From Afipia sp. GAS231 (GTDB lineage: Bacteria > Pseudomonadota > Alphaproteobacteria > Rhizobiales > Xanthobacteraceae): 64,000 bases of DNA. The notes beneath the pieces were generated by a model. It did not search any database. It was not told the origin of the DNA and worked only from the letters and a program-made list of their open reading frames with translations. How positions within the stretch are numbered: position 1 is the first letter of the stretch; each line of letters opens with the position of its first letter. Position numbers and translations under genes: made by a program. The stretch spans positions 2,852,001 through 2,916,000 of the forward strand of contig NZ_LT629703.1 in assembly GCF_900103365.1 (NCBI RefSeq), given 5' to 3'. Positions 53,198-60,761 of this stretch are shown piece by piece.

Positions 53198-53602
53198 TTA
53201 GGCCGTTACCTTTTCCATTTCATCTTCGTCGTCGATCTCATCCTCGATCGGCGCAAAGGTCGAAAGCGGCTTGGTCGACAGCGTGATCGGCTTGCGGTGG
53301 CCGTAGGACGACGAGGGCGTGGAACGTGCGGCCGGTTCGCGCGACAGCGCATAAAGGGTGGAACCGACACGGCCGCCCAACTGGATCAGTTCGCGCTCGG
53401 TGCAACTTGCCGCGATGGCTACGGCCAGCGCGTGCAGATGGCTGCGACGGTAGCAGAACAGTGCCAGCATGGCGCGGACTTCCGAACTCACGCTGTCGAC
53501 CAGCATCGGCAGGCCGTTGGCGTTGGCGCGGTACATCTCGCCGAGCAGTTCATCCCGGACCGGACAAAAATCGTTCTCGAATGCGTCACGGCTTGAAAAC
53601 AT
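53198..53602 (-). CDS. Hypothetical protein, unrecognised
   Basis: 134 residues from ATG 53602, with GGGAGAA eight bases upstream. No domain is recognised. The N-terminal part (FENDFCPVRDELLGEMYRAN, SSEVRAMLALFCYRRSHLHALAVAIAASC) looks helical and well folded. The C-terminal 45 residues are Ser/Pro-rich and end in a strongly acidic IEDEIDDEDEMEKV, likely disordered. It is cytoplasmic, without signal or membrane segments. Good ribosome site and codon use support a real gene. Confidence 0.7.
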   Translation of the reverse strand: MFSSRDAFENDFCPVRDELLGEMYRANANGLPMLVDSVSSEVRAMLALFCYRRSHLHALAVAIAASCTERELIQLGGRVGSTLYALSREPAARSTPSSSYGHRKPITLSTKPLSTFAPIEDEIDDEDEMEKVTA

Positions 53603-53695
53603 GAAGGTTCTCCCTATGCGGAAGATGCATTGCAATTCTCTAATGAAAGGTTAACCAAGGGAGGCAGTAGTGTCCCGGGGCACTTGCCAGTTGTG

Positions 53696-53729
53696 GGCGA
53701 ATCGGGAGCGGCCGTGGCCGTGATTCGCC
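53696..53729. terminator. Hairpin in the gap 53603-53827
   Basis: GGCGAATC and GATTCGCC pair across 18 bases. It lies downstream of the DUF3307 gene on the minus strand. There is no T-run. The rest of this 225-base gap shows no gene apart from the 23-base repeats at its end. Confidence 0.3.
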
Positions 53730-53790
53730 TGGGAGCGCGCGGGGGTCTGATCCAGGCTGATCTGCCCTTGCCGGACGGCAGTCAGCTCGG

Positions 53791-53859
53791 CGCCATGAAG
53801 GCTGTTAGCTCCACGCCATGAAGGCGTTCAGTTCGACGCCATGAAGATCGACAGGCCGA
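53791..53859. repeat. Three tandem 23-base repeats overlapping the DUF3307 stop
   Basis: CGCCATGAAG recurs at 53791, 53814 and 53837, a period of exactly 23. On the minus strand each unit reads ATGGCG followed by nine bases ending in an in-frame stop, so the last codons and stop of DUF3307 (Met-Ala-Ser-Asn) are in effect copied twice downstream. Confidence 0.6.
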
Positions 53860-54235
53860 ATCCGGTGAGGTGGTGCAGCGCCTGGTCGACGCCGATCAGC
53901 GTCCAGAACCACGGATGCTCCTGCTCCTGCGTGACGCCGAACGACGAGGCGCAGATTCCCTTGAGCCGGTCGACCGTGATGTGAATGGCGAAGTCGATCA
54001 GGGCAACGAACCAGAACCGCGGCGCGACGATCAGGATCAACATCATCGACACGGCGAGGTGCACGAGACAATGCGCCAGCAGCGGCAGCGCCCAGCCGGT
54101 CTTTTGATCCTTGCCGATCGCCATCCAGGAATTTTGCAGAACGAAATCGGCGATGACGTGCTTCACGGTGAGAAGCAACATCCATCCAACCAGCGCACCA
54201 ACCGGGACCGACGACGACATCGAAGGAAACAACAA
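53828..54235 (-). CDS. DUF3307 membrane protein
   Basis: 135 residues with three to four hydrophobic segments: ALVGWMLLLTVKHVIADFVLQ, LLAHCLVHLAVSMMLILIV and FWFVALIDFAIHITVDRLKG. Conserved polar residues in the membrane (KHxxADFxLQ, HxxxH, DxxxHxxxD) are the DUF3307 hallmark and may bind metal. Function unknown. An internal ATG at 54220 is an alternative start. The extreme C-terminus is encoded by the first unit of a 23-base tandem repeat. Confidence 0.85.
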   Translation of the reverse strand: MLFPSMSSSVPVGALVGWMLLLTVKHVIADFVLQNSWMAIGKDQKTGWALPLLAHCLVHLAVSMMLILIVAPRFWFVALIDFAIHITVDRLKGICASSFGVTQEQEHPWFWTLIGVDQALHHLTGFGLSIFMASN

Positions 54236-54605
54236 AGCTGACGCCCTTTTGCTGGGACTGACGAGGTGGCGAGAAACCGTGATCTAGGCAGTCAGCGAAA
54301 TTGTCTTCTTAAACCCGGACCTTCCGAAACGTTGCCGGTATTTATGACATCTCCCGGAGCGGAATGCACCTGTGGGTAGTTCAAAAATCGTATGGTGTGG
54401 CTGAACTGCGATACCGCAGGGAGTGCCGTCCTCGCGGTAAGGTTACCCGCCGGGGCGGTTTGCATTCCGTCGGAAGCGCGATATCATCGGCCCACAGGCA
54501 AAATTGTCGTTCTTTTCTAGGTATTTACGAATTCATTAGGACGGCCTGCGACGCCGGTTTATCGGCGAGAGGTCCCCTATCGGGTATGAGCCTTCGGGTA
54601 CGAGC
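54236..54605. other. 370-base gap without a gene
   Basis: It holds the divergent promoter region of DUF3307 and the TAXI-type gene. No convincing reading frame is present. The middle part (54360-54520) has several complementary segments, listed separately as a possible structured RNA. Confidence 0.6.
54360..54520 (+). ncRNA. Possible structured RNA with crossing long-range pairings
   Basis: CGGAATGCA (54360-54368) is complementary to TGCATTCCG (54461-54469). The directly adjoining CCTGTGGG (54369-54376) is complementary to CCCACAGG (54491-54498). The two pairings cross, as in a pseudoknot. Between them lie a strong hairpin TACCGC-AGG...CCT-C-GCGGTA (54412-54439) and a smaller one GTTCA...TGAAC (54378-54406). 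A T-rich stretch (TCGTTCTTTTC) follows. A weak TATTTA at 54339 could be a -10 box. No known RNA family is recognised; it could be an sRNA or a 5' leader of the TAXI gene, or chance. Confidence 0.25.
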
Positions 54606-56048
54606 ATGAGCGCTGAAGCCCCCACGCCGCAACCGGAAATGCCACGCCGACGTTCGCGGGTGGTGAAAAGCAATCGTTCGCAGATCGTGCTGTTTTCGAT
54701 CCTGACGTTGATTCTGACCGCGGTCACGGTTTGGGGCGGCCGAACCTGGCTGCGGAATTCCGAGACGCTGGTGTTTGCCGTCGGCGAGGCCAACGGCCCC
54801 GAGGCGCGCTTCGCGGCCAAACTGGCGGCGCTCCTGAAGAGCAATACGTCGCGGCTGCGGCTCAAGATCATGCCCCACGGCGACAACGCCAAGGCGCTGG
54901 CGTCGTTCGACCGCAAGGAAGCCAACCTTGCGATCCTGCGCACCGACGCAAAAGTCCCGTCGCGCGCCCGCGCGGTCGCGATCCTCGACCACGACGTGCT
55001 GCTGATGCTCAGTCCTGGCGACAAGAAGATCAAGACCGTCGCCGATCTGAAGAAAAAGAAGATCGCTGTGATGGCCGACAGCGAGAGCAGCGCGGCCCTG
55101 GTCCGCAATATCCTCGAGCTTTCCGACAGCCCTGACGCCGCGGCGCGGGTGCAGTTGGCGCCGCCGGGCTCAACGCTGGAAAAGCTGTTCGCATCCGGCA
55201 ACGGCGCCGTGGTCGTGGTCGCGCATGCCTCGCAGATCATGAAGGACAAAAGCTACGAACAATTTGCCAAGCGCGGCGGCTTCACCCTGAACGCGATCGA
55301 CGCGGCGAAAGCGCTGGCCCGGAAATACCCGGCGCTGTCGGAGGAGACGCTGTCGACCGGCATGCTGTCTGCAGCACCAGCGATCCCGGACGACGATCTC
55401 ACCACCATCGGGCTGGAATGGCTGCTGGTGGCGCAGTCGAAATTGTCGACCACGACCATGAGCGACCTCGCCCGCCTGATCTACGAAAACAAGGCCGATC
55501 TGGCGCTGAGCGACGGTTTCGCCAGCAAGATCGAACCGGCGGTGACCGACAAGGATGCCTTTATCGCAGCCCATGCCGGAGCCGCCGAATATATCAACGA
55601 CGATACCAAGTCGTTCATGGATCGCTACAGCGACATGATGTACCTGGGCGCGGCAGCGCTGAGCGTCATCGGCTCGATCTTTGCCGGCATCTACACCAAG
55701 GTGACGCGGGTGGCGCCCGAGAAGGCCAGCGAACTCGCAACCGCCATTCTCGATATTGGCGAGCGGATGGAATACGCCAAGACGCTCGACGGGCTTGACG
55801 AGCTGCAGGACGAACTCGAGGCGATCCTGCGCGGCGCTGTGATAGGCCTGCGCGACGGCACCATTTCCAGCGACGGGCTGGAGACCTTCAAGCTCGGCTA
55901 TGAATTCGTCCGCGACGAGATCGGTATGCGCCGCGAGCATCTCAAGCGGCACACCCCGCAGAACCCTGGCGCGGCGCAAAGTCCTGCACCGAACCCCGTC
56001 GCACATGACGACAATGTCGTAGTCGTGAAGACCGCGCAGAGCGCGTAA
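54606..56048 (+). CDS. Membrane-anchored TAXI-family TRAP solute-binding-like protein
   Basis: 480 residues. An N-terminal membrane anchor at about 26-46 (IVLFSILTLILTAVTVWGG) is followed by a two-lobe TAXI domain (LVFAVGEANGPEARFAAKLA, NLAILRTDA, VLLMLSPGDKKIKTVADLKKKKIAVM, YEQFAKRGGF). A second membrane segment near 346-365 (MYLGAAALSVIGSIFAGIYT) leads to a cytoplasmic C-terminal region of about 115 residues with a helical part (LDIGERMEYAKTLDGLDELQDELEAIL). No TRAP permease gene is nearby. The layout resembles a ligand sensor rather than a transport receptor; its partner is unknown. Confidence 0.85.
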   Translation: MSAEAPTPQPEMPRRRSRVVKSNRSQIVLFSILTLILTAVTVWGGRTWLRNSETLVFAVGEANGPEARFAAKLAALLKSNTSRLRLKIMPHGDNAKALASFDRKEANLAILRTDAKVPSRARAVAILDHDVLLMLSPGDKKIKTVADLKKKKIAVMADSESSAALVRNILELSDSPDAAARVQLAPPGSTLEKLFASGNGAVVVVAHASQIMKDKSYEQFAKRGGFTLNAIDAAKALARKYPALSEETLSTGMLSAAPAIPDDDLTTIGLEWLLVAQSKLSTTTMSDLARLIYENKADLALSDGFASKIEPAVTDKDAFIAAHAGAAEYINDDTKSFMDRYSDMMYLGAAALSVIGSIFAGIYTKVTRVAPEKASELATAILDIGERMEYAKTLDGLDELQDELEAILRGAVIGLRDGTISSDGLETFKLGYEFVRDEIGMRREHLKRHTPQNPGAAQSPAPNPVAHDDNVVVVKTAQSA

Positions 56049-56052
56049 GCTT

Positions 56053-56913
56053 TCACGCCGCGTTCGGCTCGGCCGATACCCGCGCCCTGATCTCGGCGAT
56101 CTTGCGCTTGAGCGCTACCTGCCGCGGATCGGGCAACACCGCGGCGCGCGCTTCCGTCACCGCGTTAGCGAGATCGGCCAGATCAAGCACGCCATCGAAG
56201 GTCGGCTTGGCGAGGCCGTCGATGATGGCGCTCCAGTCCGCCAGGCCCTGGCGATAGGAATCGCCATATCCGGTGATCATGTCAGCAGTCTGCACGATGG
56301 CGGGCGCGGCAGCAGGTTGCTTGGTCAGGCTGCGGTCGATCATGTGCAGCCAGCGTTCCACCCAGGCCCGCTCCTTGGGGTAACGCACCGAAAACAATCG
56401 CCACCGCCGCAGCCCCGCCTCGATCTTCAGGCGGCGAATGCCCCATCGGCTTGCCGTGCTGAAGCGGATCGACACCGGCAGGCGCAGCCAGCCGAGCCAT
56501 TCGAGCGTATCGAGCACGGGTTCGGCGACAATGGCGGGAAGTGCACCGACCAATTCGTCGATCCGGAATTTCCTGACCTCGTTGATCGGCGGCGAATTTT
56601 CGAACGTCGCGAGCGTGAGCTGCGCGATCCGGATCGGGTCTTCGTAGCTCATGCGCGCCGCCATCAACCGCGCGACCTCGGCGAAGACGGCATCATCGAA
56701 ACCGCGCCGGCCGACGAACCGCTTCAACCGGTCGACATAGAGCTGGGCGTAGCTCGTGCCCTGATAGTCGACCAGCACGTGGATGGCGTCGCTGGCGACC
56801 GGCACCACGGCTTCCGGCAATCCCTCCGGCAGCAATGGCGTCGGGGCATCGTCGTCGCCGATGACATCGGCGAGCAGGTAACGCAACGACGACAGGATAC
56901 CGCGGTCCGACAC
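56053..56913 (-). CDS. DUF6537-like protein (resembles C-terminal part of indolepyruvate ferredoxin oxidoreductase)
   Basis: 286 residues. The segment LVDYQGTSYAQLYVDRLKRF and the later RYPKERAWVERWLHMIDRSL...ADMITGYGDSYRQGLADW resemble the helical C-terminal region (DUF6537) found in indolepyruvate:ferredoxin oxidoreductases, here without any pyrophosphate- or iron-sulfur-binding domain. It is soluble. It lies 18 bases downstream of the start-side neighbour at 56932 on the same strand and is probably co-transcribed with that cyclic-nucleotide-binding protein. It is convergent with the TAXI gene. Family assignment is by resemblance only. Confidence 0.6.
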   Translation of the reverse strand: MSDRGILSSLRYLLADVIGDDDAPTPLLPEGLPEAVVPVASDAIHVLVDYQGTSYAQLYVDRLKRFVGRRGFDDAVFAEVARLMAARMSYEDPIRIAQLTLATFENSPPINEVRKFRIDELVGALPAIVAEPVLDTLEWLGWLRLPVSIRFSTASRWGIRRLKIEAGLRRWRLFSVRYPKERAWVERWLHMIDRSLTKQPAAAPAIVQTADMITGYGDSYRQGLADWSAIIDGLAKPTFDGVLDLADLANAVTEARAAVLPDPRQVALKRKIAEIRARVSAEPNAA

Positions 56914-56931
56914 GCTCCCTACTCCCGGCCT

Positions 56932-57594
56932 CTAGGCGGGCTTCGGCGCGGACGCGGCCGTCAGCTGGGTCAGTTGCTTCTGCAGCGTTTCGAGGTTCTG
57001 AAACAATCGCGCGCTGGAGAGACGAAGAAAATAGAAGCCGAACGCCGGGTTCTGCACGTAGAGCTCCTCGACTTTGCTGTAGCTGACGCTCAGCACGAGG
57101 CCGGCCTCGATGCATTCCAGCGACTGGGTACGCACCTTCGACGGCGACAGCATGCCGAGTTCGCCGACGATGGCGCCGACCGGAAATACGATGCCGGACT
57201 CGACCAGCTTGAATTTGCCGCTGACGATGTAGAGCATCTCCTCGGCCTTCTCGTCCTTGTAGAACAGCATTTCGCCGGCGGTACAGTTGCGCTCGGTCAT
57301 GAACGGTTTCAGCCAGTCCATCGACAGGTCGCTGTTGACGGACTTCTTCACGTCGCGCACCAGCTGCAGCATCTGGTGCAGGCGATACGAGTTGACGAAG
57401 CACATCACCGACTGCACCAGCATGACCAGGTAATTATGCGCAGGGATGGCCGTCAGGAAGAGAACGACGTTGGCGAGAATGCCGAAGATCCGTAAGGGGA
57501 TCATGGTCCGCATCGTGGTAGTGGCGACCACGAAGATCGACGCGAACAGCGCGCCGGCGGTTCCCGCATGTTCTGCCAGATGAGACGTATCCAT
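56932..57594 (-). CDS. Membrane protein with cyclic-nucleotide-binding domain (Popeye-like layout)
   Basis: 220 residues from ATG 57594. Three short hydrophobic segments (GALFASIFVVATTTM, LRIFGILANVVLFLTA, YLVMLVQSVMCFVNSYRL) are followed from about residue 85 by a cNMP-binding fold: MTERNCTAGEMLFYKDEKAEEMLYIVSG, VGELGMLSPSKVRTQSLECIEAG. The phosphate cassette keeps G-E-L and an Arg. This three-helix-plus-cNMP layout is like that of Popeye proteins. It probably senses cAMP or cGMP at the membrane. It is divergent from a cNMP-gated channel gene, which makes a common signalling role plausible. Confidence 0.82.
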   Translation of the reverse strand: MDTSHLAEHAGTAGALFASIFVVATTTMRTMIPLRIFGILANVVLFLTAIPAHNYLVMLVQSVMCFVNSYRLHQMLQLVRDVKKSVNSDLSMDWLKPFMTERNCTAGEMLFYKDEKAEEMLYIVSGKFKLVESGIVFPVGAIVGELGMLSPSKVRTQSLECIEAGLVLSVSYSKVEELYVQNPAFGFYFLRLSSARLFQNLETLQKQLTQLTAASAPKPA

Positions 57595-57921
57595 TGGAGC
57601 CAACCAATTGTTTGGGAAGTGAACGGTTCGCGATTCTGTTGCGGTGCCCGCTATCGTAATGTCAGCAGGCCGTTTTTGATATACGAGGAAAAGCTGCGTT
57701 TTATCGGGATTTTCGTCAAACCCGGGCAAAATTCGGCTCCCAGGGAGATACCAAGGCGCGGCCAAGCCGTCCCAGGCAATCCCACGCCCGGCGGCGATAA
57801 ACGCTGTTTAGCCGATGTCGTTGACGGCCTCCCCGGAGGCGGGCACGTTGCGCGGACTGGTCACGCCGTGGCATGACCGCTACCACGCTTTTTCAGCACC
57901 GATCAGGCGCCCTCTTATCCT
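57595..57921. other. 327-base divergent gap without a gene
   Basis: It separates the Popeye-like gene from the K+ channel gene and must hold both promoters. No clear promoter, repeat or reading frame is seen. A small inverted repeat TAAAC-GCT-GTTTA lies at 57798-57810. Confidence 0.5.
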
Positions 57922-59034
57922 ATGCCCAAACGGCTCGTTCTTTCGGCTCTGACGCTTTTCGCCGCCCAGACGGCTGGCCGCAACATGACCAAGGCGGCCT
58001 ATGTCGCTGTGACGGTCGGCGTCGGCGTCATGGTCCTGCTCACGGTCGCGCCCGCCTACGAGGCGGCGCATCTTTGGGTCGACGCCGTGCTGTGGGCATG
58101 CTGGGTCTACTTCGTGTTCGAATGGGTGGTGCGGCTGCGCCACGCGCGGGCGTTGCAGCGCGGCTGGGGTTATACGCTCTCGGTCCGCGGGCTGGTGGAT
58201 GCCGCCGCCGTGATCGCGGTGCCGCTGGCGCTGGCTTGCGGCGTGGAGCCGCGGACGGCATGGCTGCTCGCGATACTCTGGGTGCTCAAGGTGGTCCCGG
58301 GCGTTCCGGGCTTGCGGCAATTGCGCCGGGTGCTGGTGATCGAATCCGGCTCGCTGCTGAGCGTGCTGGTGATTTTTCTGATGGTGCTGTTTCTGGCATC
58401 GGTCGCGGTCTATTTCTTCGAACGCGACGTCCAACCGGGCACCTTCGGCAGCGTGCCCGCAGCACTCTGGTGGGCGGTCGCAACCCTGACCACGACCGGC
58501 TATGGCGACGTGGTGCCGATCACGCTGCCCGGCCGCCTGGTCGCGGCACTGGTGATGATCTGCGGCCTCGGCGTGTTCGGGCTCTGGACCGGTATTCTCG
58601 CCACCGGCTTTGCCGCCGAAACCCGCCGCGACAACTTCCTCAAGACCTGGGAGTCCGTCAGCAAGGTGCCGTTCTTCGCCGCGCTTGGCCCGGCTGCAAT
58701 CGCCGATGTCACCCACATGCTGCGCACCATGGACCTGCCGCCGCGCACCATGATCATCCGCAAGGGCCAGCAGGGCGACTGCATGTATTTCATCGCCGCC
58801 GGCGAGGTCGAGGTCGATTTGCCCGGCAAGAAGGTGAGGCTGAGCGAGGGCGCGTTCTTCGGCGAGATGGCGCTGCTCGGCAACAACCTGCGCTCGGCCA
58901 ACATCACCACCACGCGGCTGTCCAAACTGCTGGTGCTCGACCTCGTCGATTTCCGCCTGCTGATGGCGCGGCACCCCGATCTGGCCCAGACCATCGATGC
59001 CGAGGCCAACCGGCGCGCACTCGAAAACAAGTAA
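57922..59034 (+). CDS. Cyclic nucleotide-gated potassium channel, MlotiK1 type
   Basis: 370 residues. Six membrane segments: S1-S4 within about 25-140, the pore loop AALWWAVATLTTTGYGD with filter TGYGD at 192-196, and S6 (GRLVAALVMICGLGVFGLWTGILATGF). The C-terminal cNMP domain (about 250-365) has AFFGEMALLGNNLRSANITT, where Glu and Arg324 contact the cyclic nucleotide. It matches MloK1 of Mesorhizobium loti in length and in segments such as ERDVQPGTFGSVP. It would pass K+ on cAMP binding. An internal ATG at 57985 is an alternative start. The hydratase-like gene follows 36 bases later. Confidence 0.93.
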   Translation: MPKRLVLSALTLFAAQTAGRNMTKAAYVAVTVGVGVMVLLTVAPAYEAAHLWVDAVLWACWVYFVFEWVVRLRHARALQRGWGYTLSVRGLVDAAAVIAVPLALACGVEPRTAWLLAILWVLKVVPGVPGLRQLRRVLVIESGSLLSVLVIFLMVLFLASVAVYFFERDVQPGTFGSVPAALWWAVATLTTTGYGDVVPITLPGRLVAALVMICGLGVFGLWTGILATGFAAETRRDNFLKTWESVSKVPFFAALGPAAIADVTHMLRTMDLPPRTMIIRKGQQGDCMYFIAAGEVEVDLPGKKVRLSEGAFFGEMALLGNNLRSANITTTRLSKLLVLDLVDFRLLMARHPDLAQTIDAEANRRALENK

Positions 59035-59070
59035 GCCGAAAAACAAGTAACAAGAAAAACGGAGAACGAG

Positions 59071-59856
59071 ATGTCCGATAGTGTCGAGGCGGCGAGCGCG
59101 CCGCTTCTCGAAATCAACGGCGCACGCGCCACCATCCGCCTCAACCGGCCGAAACATCTGAACCGGTTGCAGACCGAGGATCTCGGCGACCTGATGAAGC
59201 TGTTCGACCGGATCGAGGCCGATCCCGCCATCCGTGTGCTGGTGCTGACCGGCACCGGCCGCGCCTTCAGCGCCGGCTATGACCTCAACTCGGTCGCCGA
59301 CCGCGCCACCAGCGCCAGGGAAGAACAGAGCGCGGGCTCCGCGTTCGAAGTCGTGGTCAACCGGCTGGAGGATCTCGGCGTGCCGACCATCTGCCGGCTC
59401 AACGGCGGCGTCTATGGCGGCTCGACCGATCTGGCGCTGGCCTGCGACTTCCGCATCGGCATCGACAGCGCCGAAATGTTCATGCCGGCCGCGCGGCTCG
59501 GCCTGCACTACTACAGAAGCGGCCTTCAGCGCTACGTCACGCGGCTCGGCGTCGACAACGCCAAGAAACTGTTTCTGACCGCGCAGAAGATCACCGCACC
59601 CGAAATGCTGCGGATCGGCTACCTCACCGCGATGGTGCCGGTGGAAGCGCTCGACGAGGAGGTCGACCGCCTCGCCGCCATTCTCGCCGGCAACGCGCCG
59701 CAGGCGATGCGCGGCATGAAGCGCGCCATCAACGAATTTGCCCGCGGCAAGCTCGACGAGGAAGCCTGTGACCGCCGCCACCGCGAAAGCATGCGCGGCG
59801 CCGAGATCAAGGAAGGTATCAAGGCCTTTGCGGAAAAGCGCCCGCCGCGATTCTAG
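59071..59856 (+). CDS. Crotonase-family protein lacking one catalytic glutamate
   Basis: 261 residues. The fold is intact (IRLNRPKHLNRLQTEDL, GTGRAFSAGYDLNSVA, LNGGVYGGSTDLALACDFRIG). The first catalytic Glu is replaced by Asp (GGSTDLA) and the second by Ala (MFMPAARLGLHYYRSGL), so ordinary enoyl-CoA hydration is doubtful; isomerase, hydrolase or other crotonase chemistry is possible. GGAGAACGAG precedes the ATG. It is close enough to the channel gene to share a transcript, though a functional link is not obvious. Confidence 0.85.
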   Translation: MSDSVEAASAPLLEINGARATIRLNRPKHLNRLQTEDLGDLMKLFDRIEADPAIRVLVLTGTGRAFSAGYDLNSVADRATSAREEQSAGSAFEVVVNRLEDLGVPTICRLNGGVYGGSTDLALACDFRIGIDSAEMFMPAARLGLHYYRSGLQRYVTRLGVDNAKKLFLTAQKITAPEMLRIGYLTAMVPVEALDEEVDRLAAILAGNAPQAMRGMKRAINEFARGKLDEEACDRRHRESMRGAEIKEGIKAFAEKRPPRF

Positions 59857-59978
59857 TTCCCCACGAAACACTCCTGAAACACGATTCTCCAGATCGGGTG
59901 TGAACGCGGGGCGCGGTGGCCCCGACTGATGGGCAGGGACGAAACAACGGCCTCGCGCCACCAAACTGGAGAATTAAG

Positions 59979-60221
59979 ATGCTTCGCAAGGTTACCCTCG
60001 GACTGATCGCCGCCGCCTCCCTCAGTGCGGCTGCTCTGGCTCCCTCCGCCGCTTCCGCGCATGGTTTTCATGGCGGCTGGGGACATCACGGCTGGGGCTA
60101 TGGCGGTTTCGGCTTCGGCGGCATTTACGTCAACACCGGTGTCAGCGACTGCTATCAGCAGCAGTACATTCAGACCCGTCACGGCATGCGCCTGCGCACC
60201 GTCAATGTCTGCGCTTACTGA
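59979..60221 (+). CDS. Small secreted Gly/His-rich protein
   Basis: 80 residues from ATG 59979 with GGAGAA seven bases upstream. A signal peptide of about 27 residues (LGLIAAASLSAAALAPSA, cut after SASA) is followed by HGFHGGWGHHGWGYGGFGFGG and a conserved-looking end with two Cys (VSDCYQQQYIQTRHGMRL...NVCAY). It is periplasmic or surface-located; the His cluster could bind metal. Rhizobiales have many such small proteins of unknown role. A strong terminator follows. Confidence 0.75.
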   Translation: MLRKVTLGLIAAASLSAAALAPSAASAHGFHGGWGHHGWGYGGFGFGGIYVNTGVSDCYQQQYIQTRHGMRLRTVNVCAY

Positions 60222-60240
60222 TCGCGCCTGAACGACACGC

Positions 60241-60274
60241 AAAACCCCGATCGCGCCCTGCGATCGGGGTTTTA
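60241..60274 (+). terminator. Rho-independent terminator of the Gly/His-rich protein gene
   Basis: AAAACCCCGATCGC pairs with GCGATCGGGGTTTT around GCCCT, a 14-pair stem that ends in T-rich sequence. Confidence 0.88.
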
Positions 60275-60512
60275 CGTGCGCGCGGTGGTGTGTACCCGGC
60301 GACGGCCCCTGTCAGCTGGTTTTTGGGCGAACGGCTGATCACGCTCAAGCAGCGTCAGCGATTAGCCGTGACCAATATCCAATATATTCGCTCGCTGCTT
60401 CGTGATGGCCGCAACAGGAATATTCGAGAGAGCATCGTGATCTCCTGCACGATGACGCTCAGCGCGAAACATTTCTTTCGCGAAGAAATGCGTCCTAACA
60501 GGAGAGCCGACC

Positions 60513-60716
60513 ATGCGAACGACAATCCTTACCCTTCTTGGCGTGGCGTTGATGGCTACCGCGACGTTCCAGGTCGCCTCGGCGAGGGAACACCACCACG
60601 TCCGCAAAGCCGAACGCGTGACCGCATCCCGTAGCCAGCCCGTGCGCAGTTCAAATGCCGATCTCTGGCCGGCCCAGTGGGGCGAGCCGGACTGGCATCG
60701 CTATCCCGGCCAATAA
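60513..60716 (+). CDS. Small secreted protein, unrecognised
   Basis: 67 residues; AGGAGAG lies eight bases before the ATG. Signal peptide MRTTILTLLGVALMATATF ends after VASA; the mature part is a 43-residue His/Arg/Ser-rich chain (REHHHVRKAERVTASRS) ending with LWPAQWGEPDWHRYPGQ. No family is recognised. The 5' leader contains the inverted repeat CATTTCTT...AAGAAATG at 60470-60490. The remaining gap since the terminator shows no other gene. Confidence 0.65.
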   Translation: MRTTILTLLGVALMATATFQVASAREHHHVRKAERVTASRSQPVRSSNADLWPAQWGEPDWHRYPGQ

Positions 60717-60761
60717 CGGCGCTGGACTGGCCTCGCGACATCGAAAACGCCATCGCGTGTT

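Noticed and set aside
53630..53821. 63-codon plus-strand frame
   Set aside because: No ribosome site, no features, and it runs into the 23-base tandem repeats.
54364..54609. 81-codon plus-strand frame in the gap before the TAXI gene
   Set aside because: Arg-rich, without a domain; the same bases show inverted repeats better explained as RNA structure or regulatory DNA.
57880..59964. 694-codon open frame on the minus strand
   Set aside because: It runs antisense to the K+ channel and crotonase genes, which have clear family motifs. Its translation is low-complexity Arg/His/Gln-rich, typical of the shadow strand in GC-rich DNA.
60290..60634. 114-codon plus-strand frame
   Set aside because: It overlaps the small secreted protein in another frame and has no ribosome site or features.
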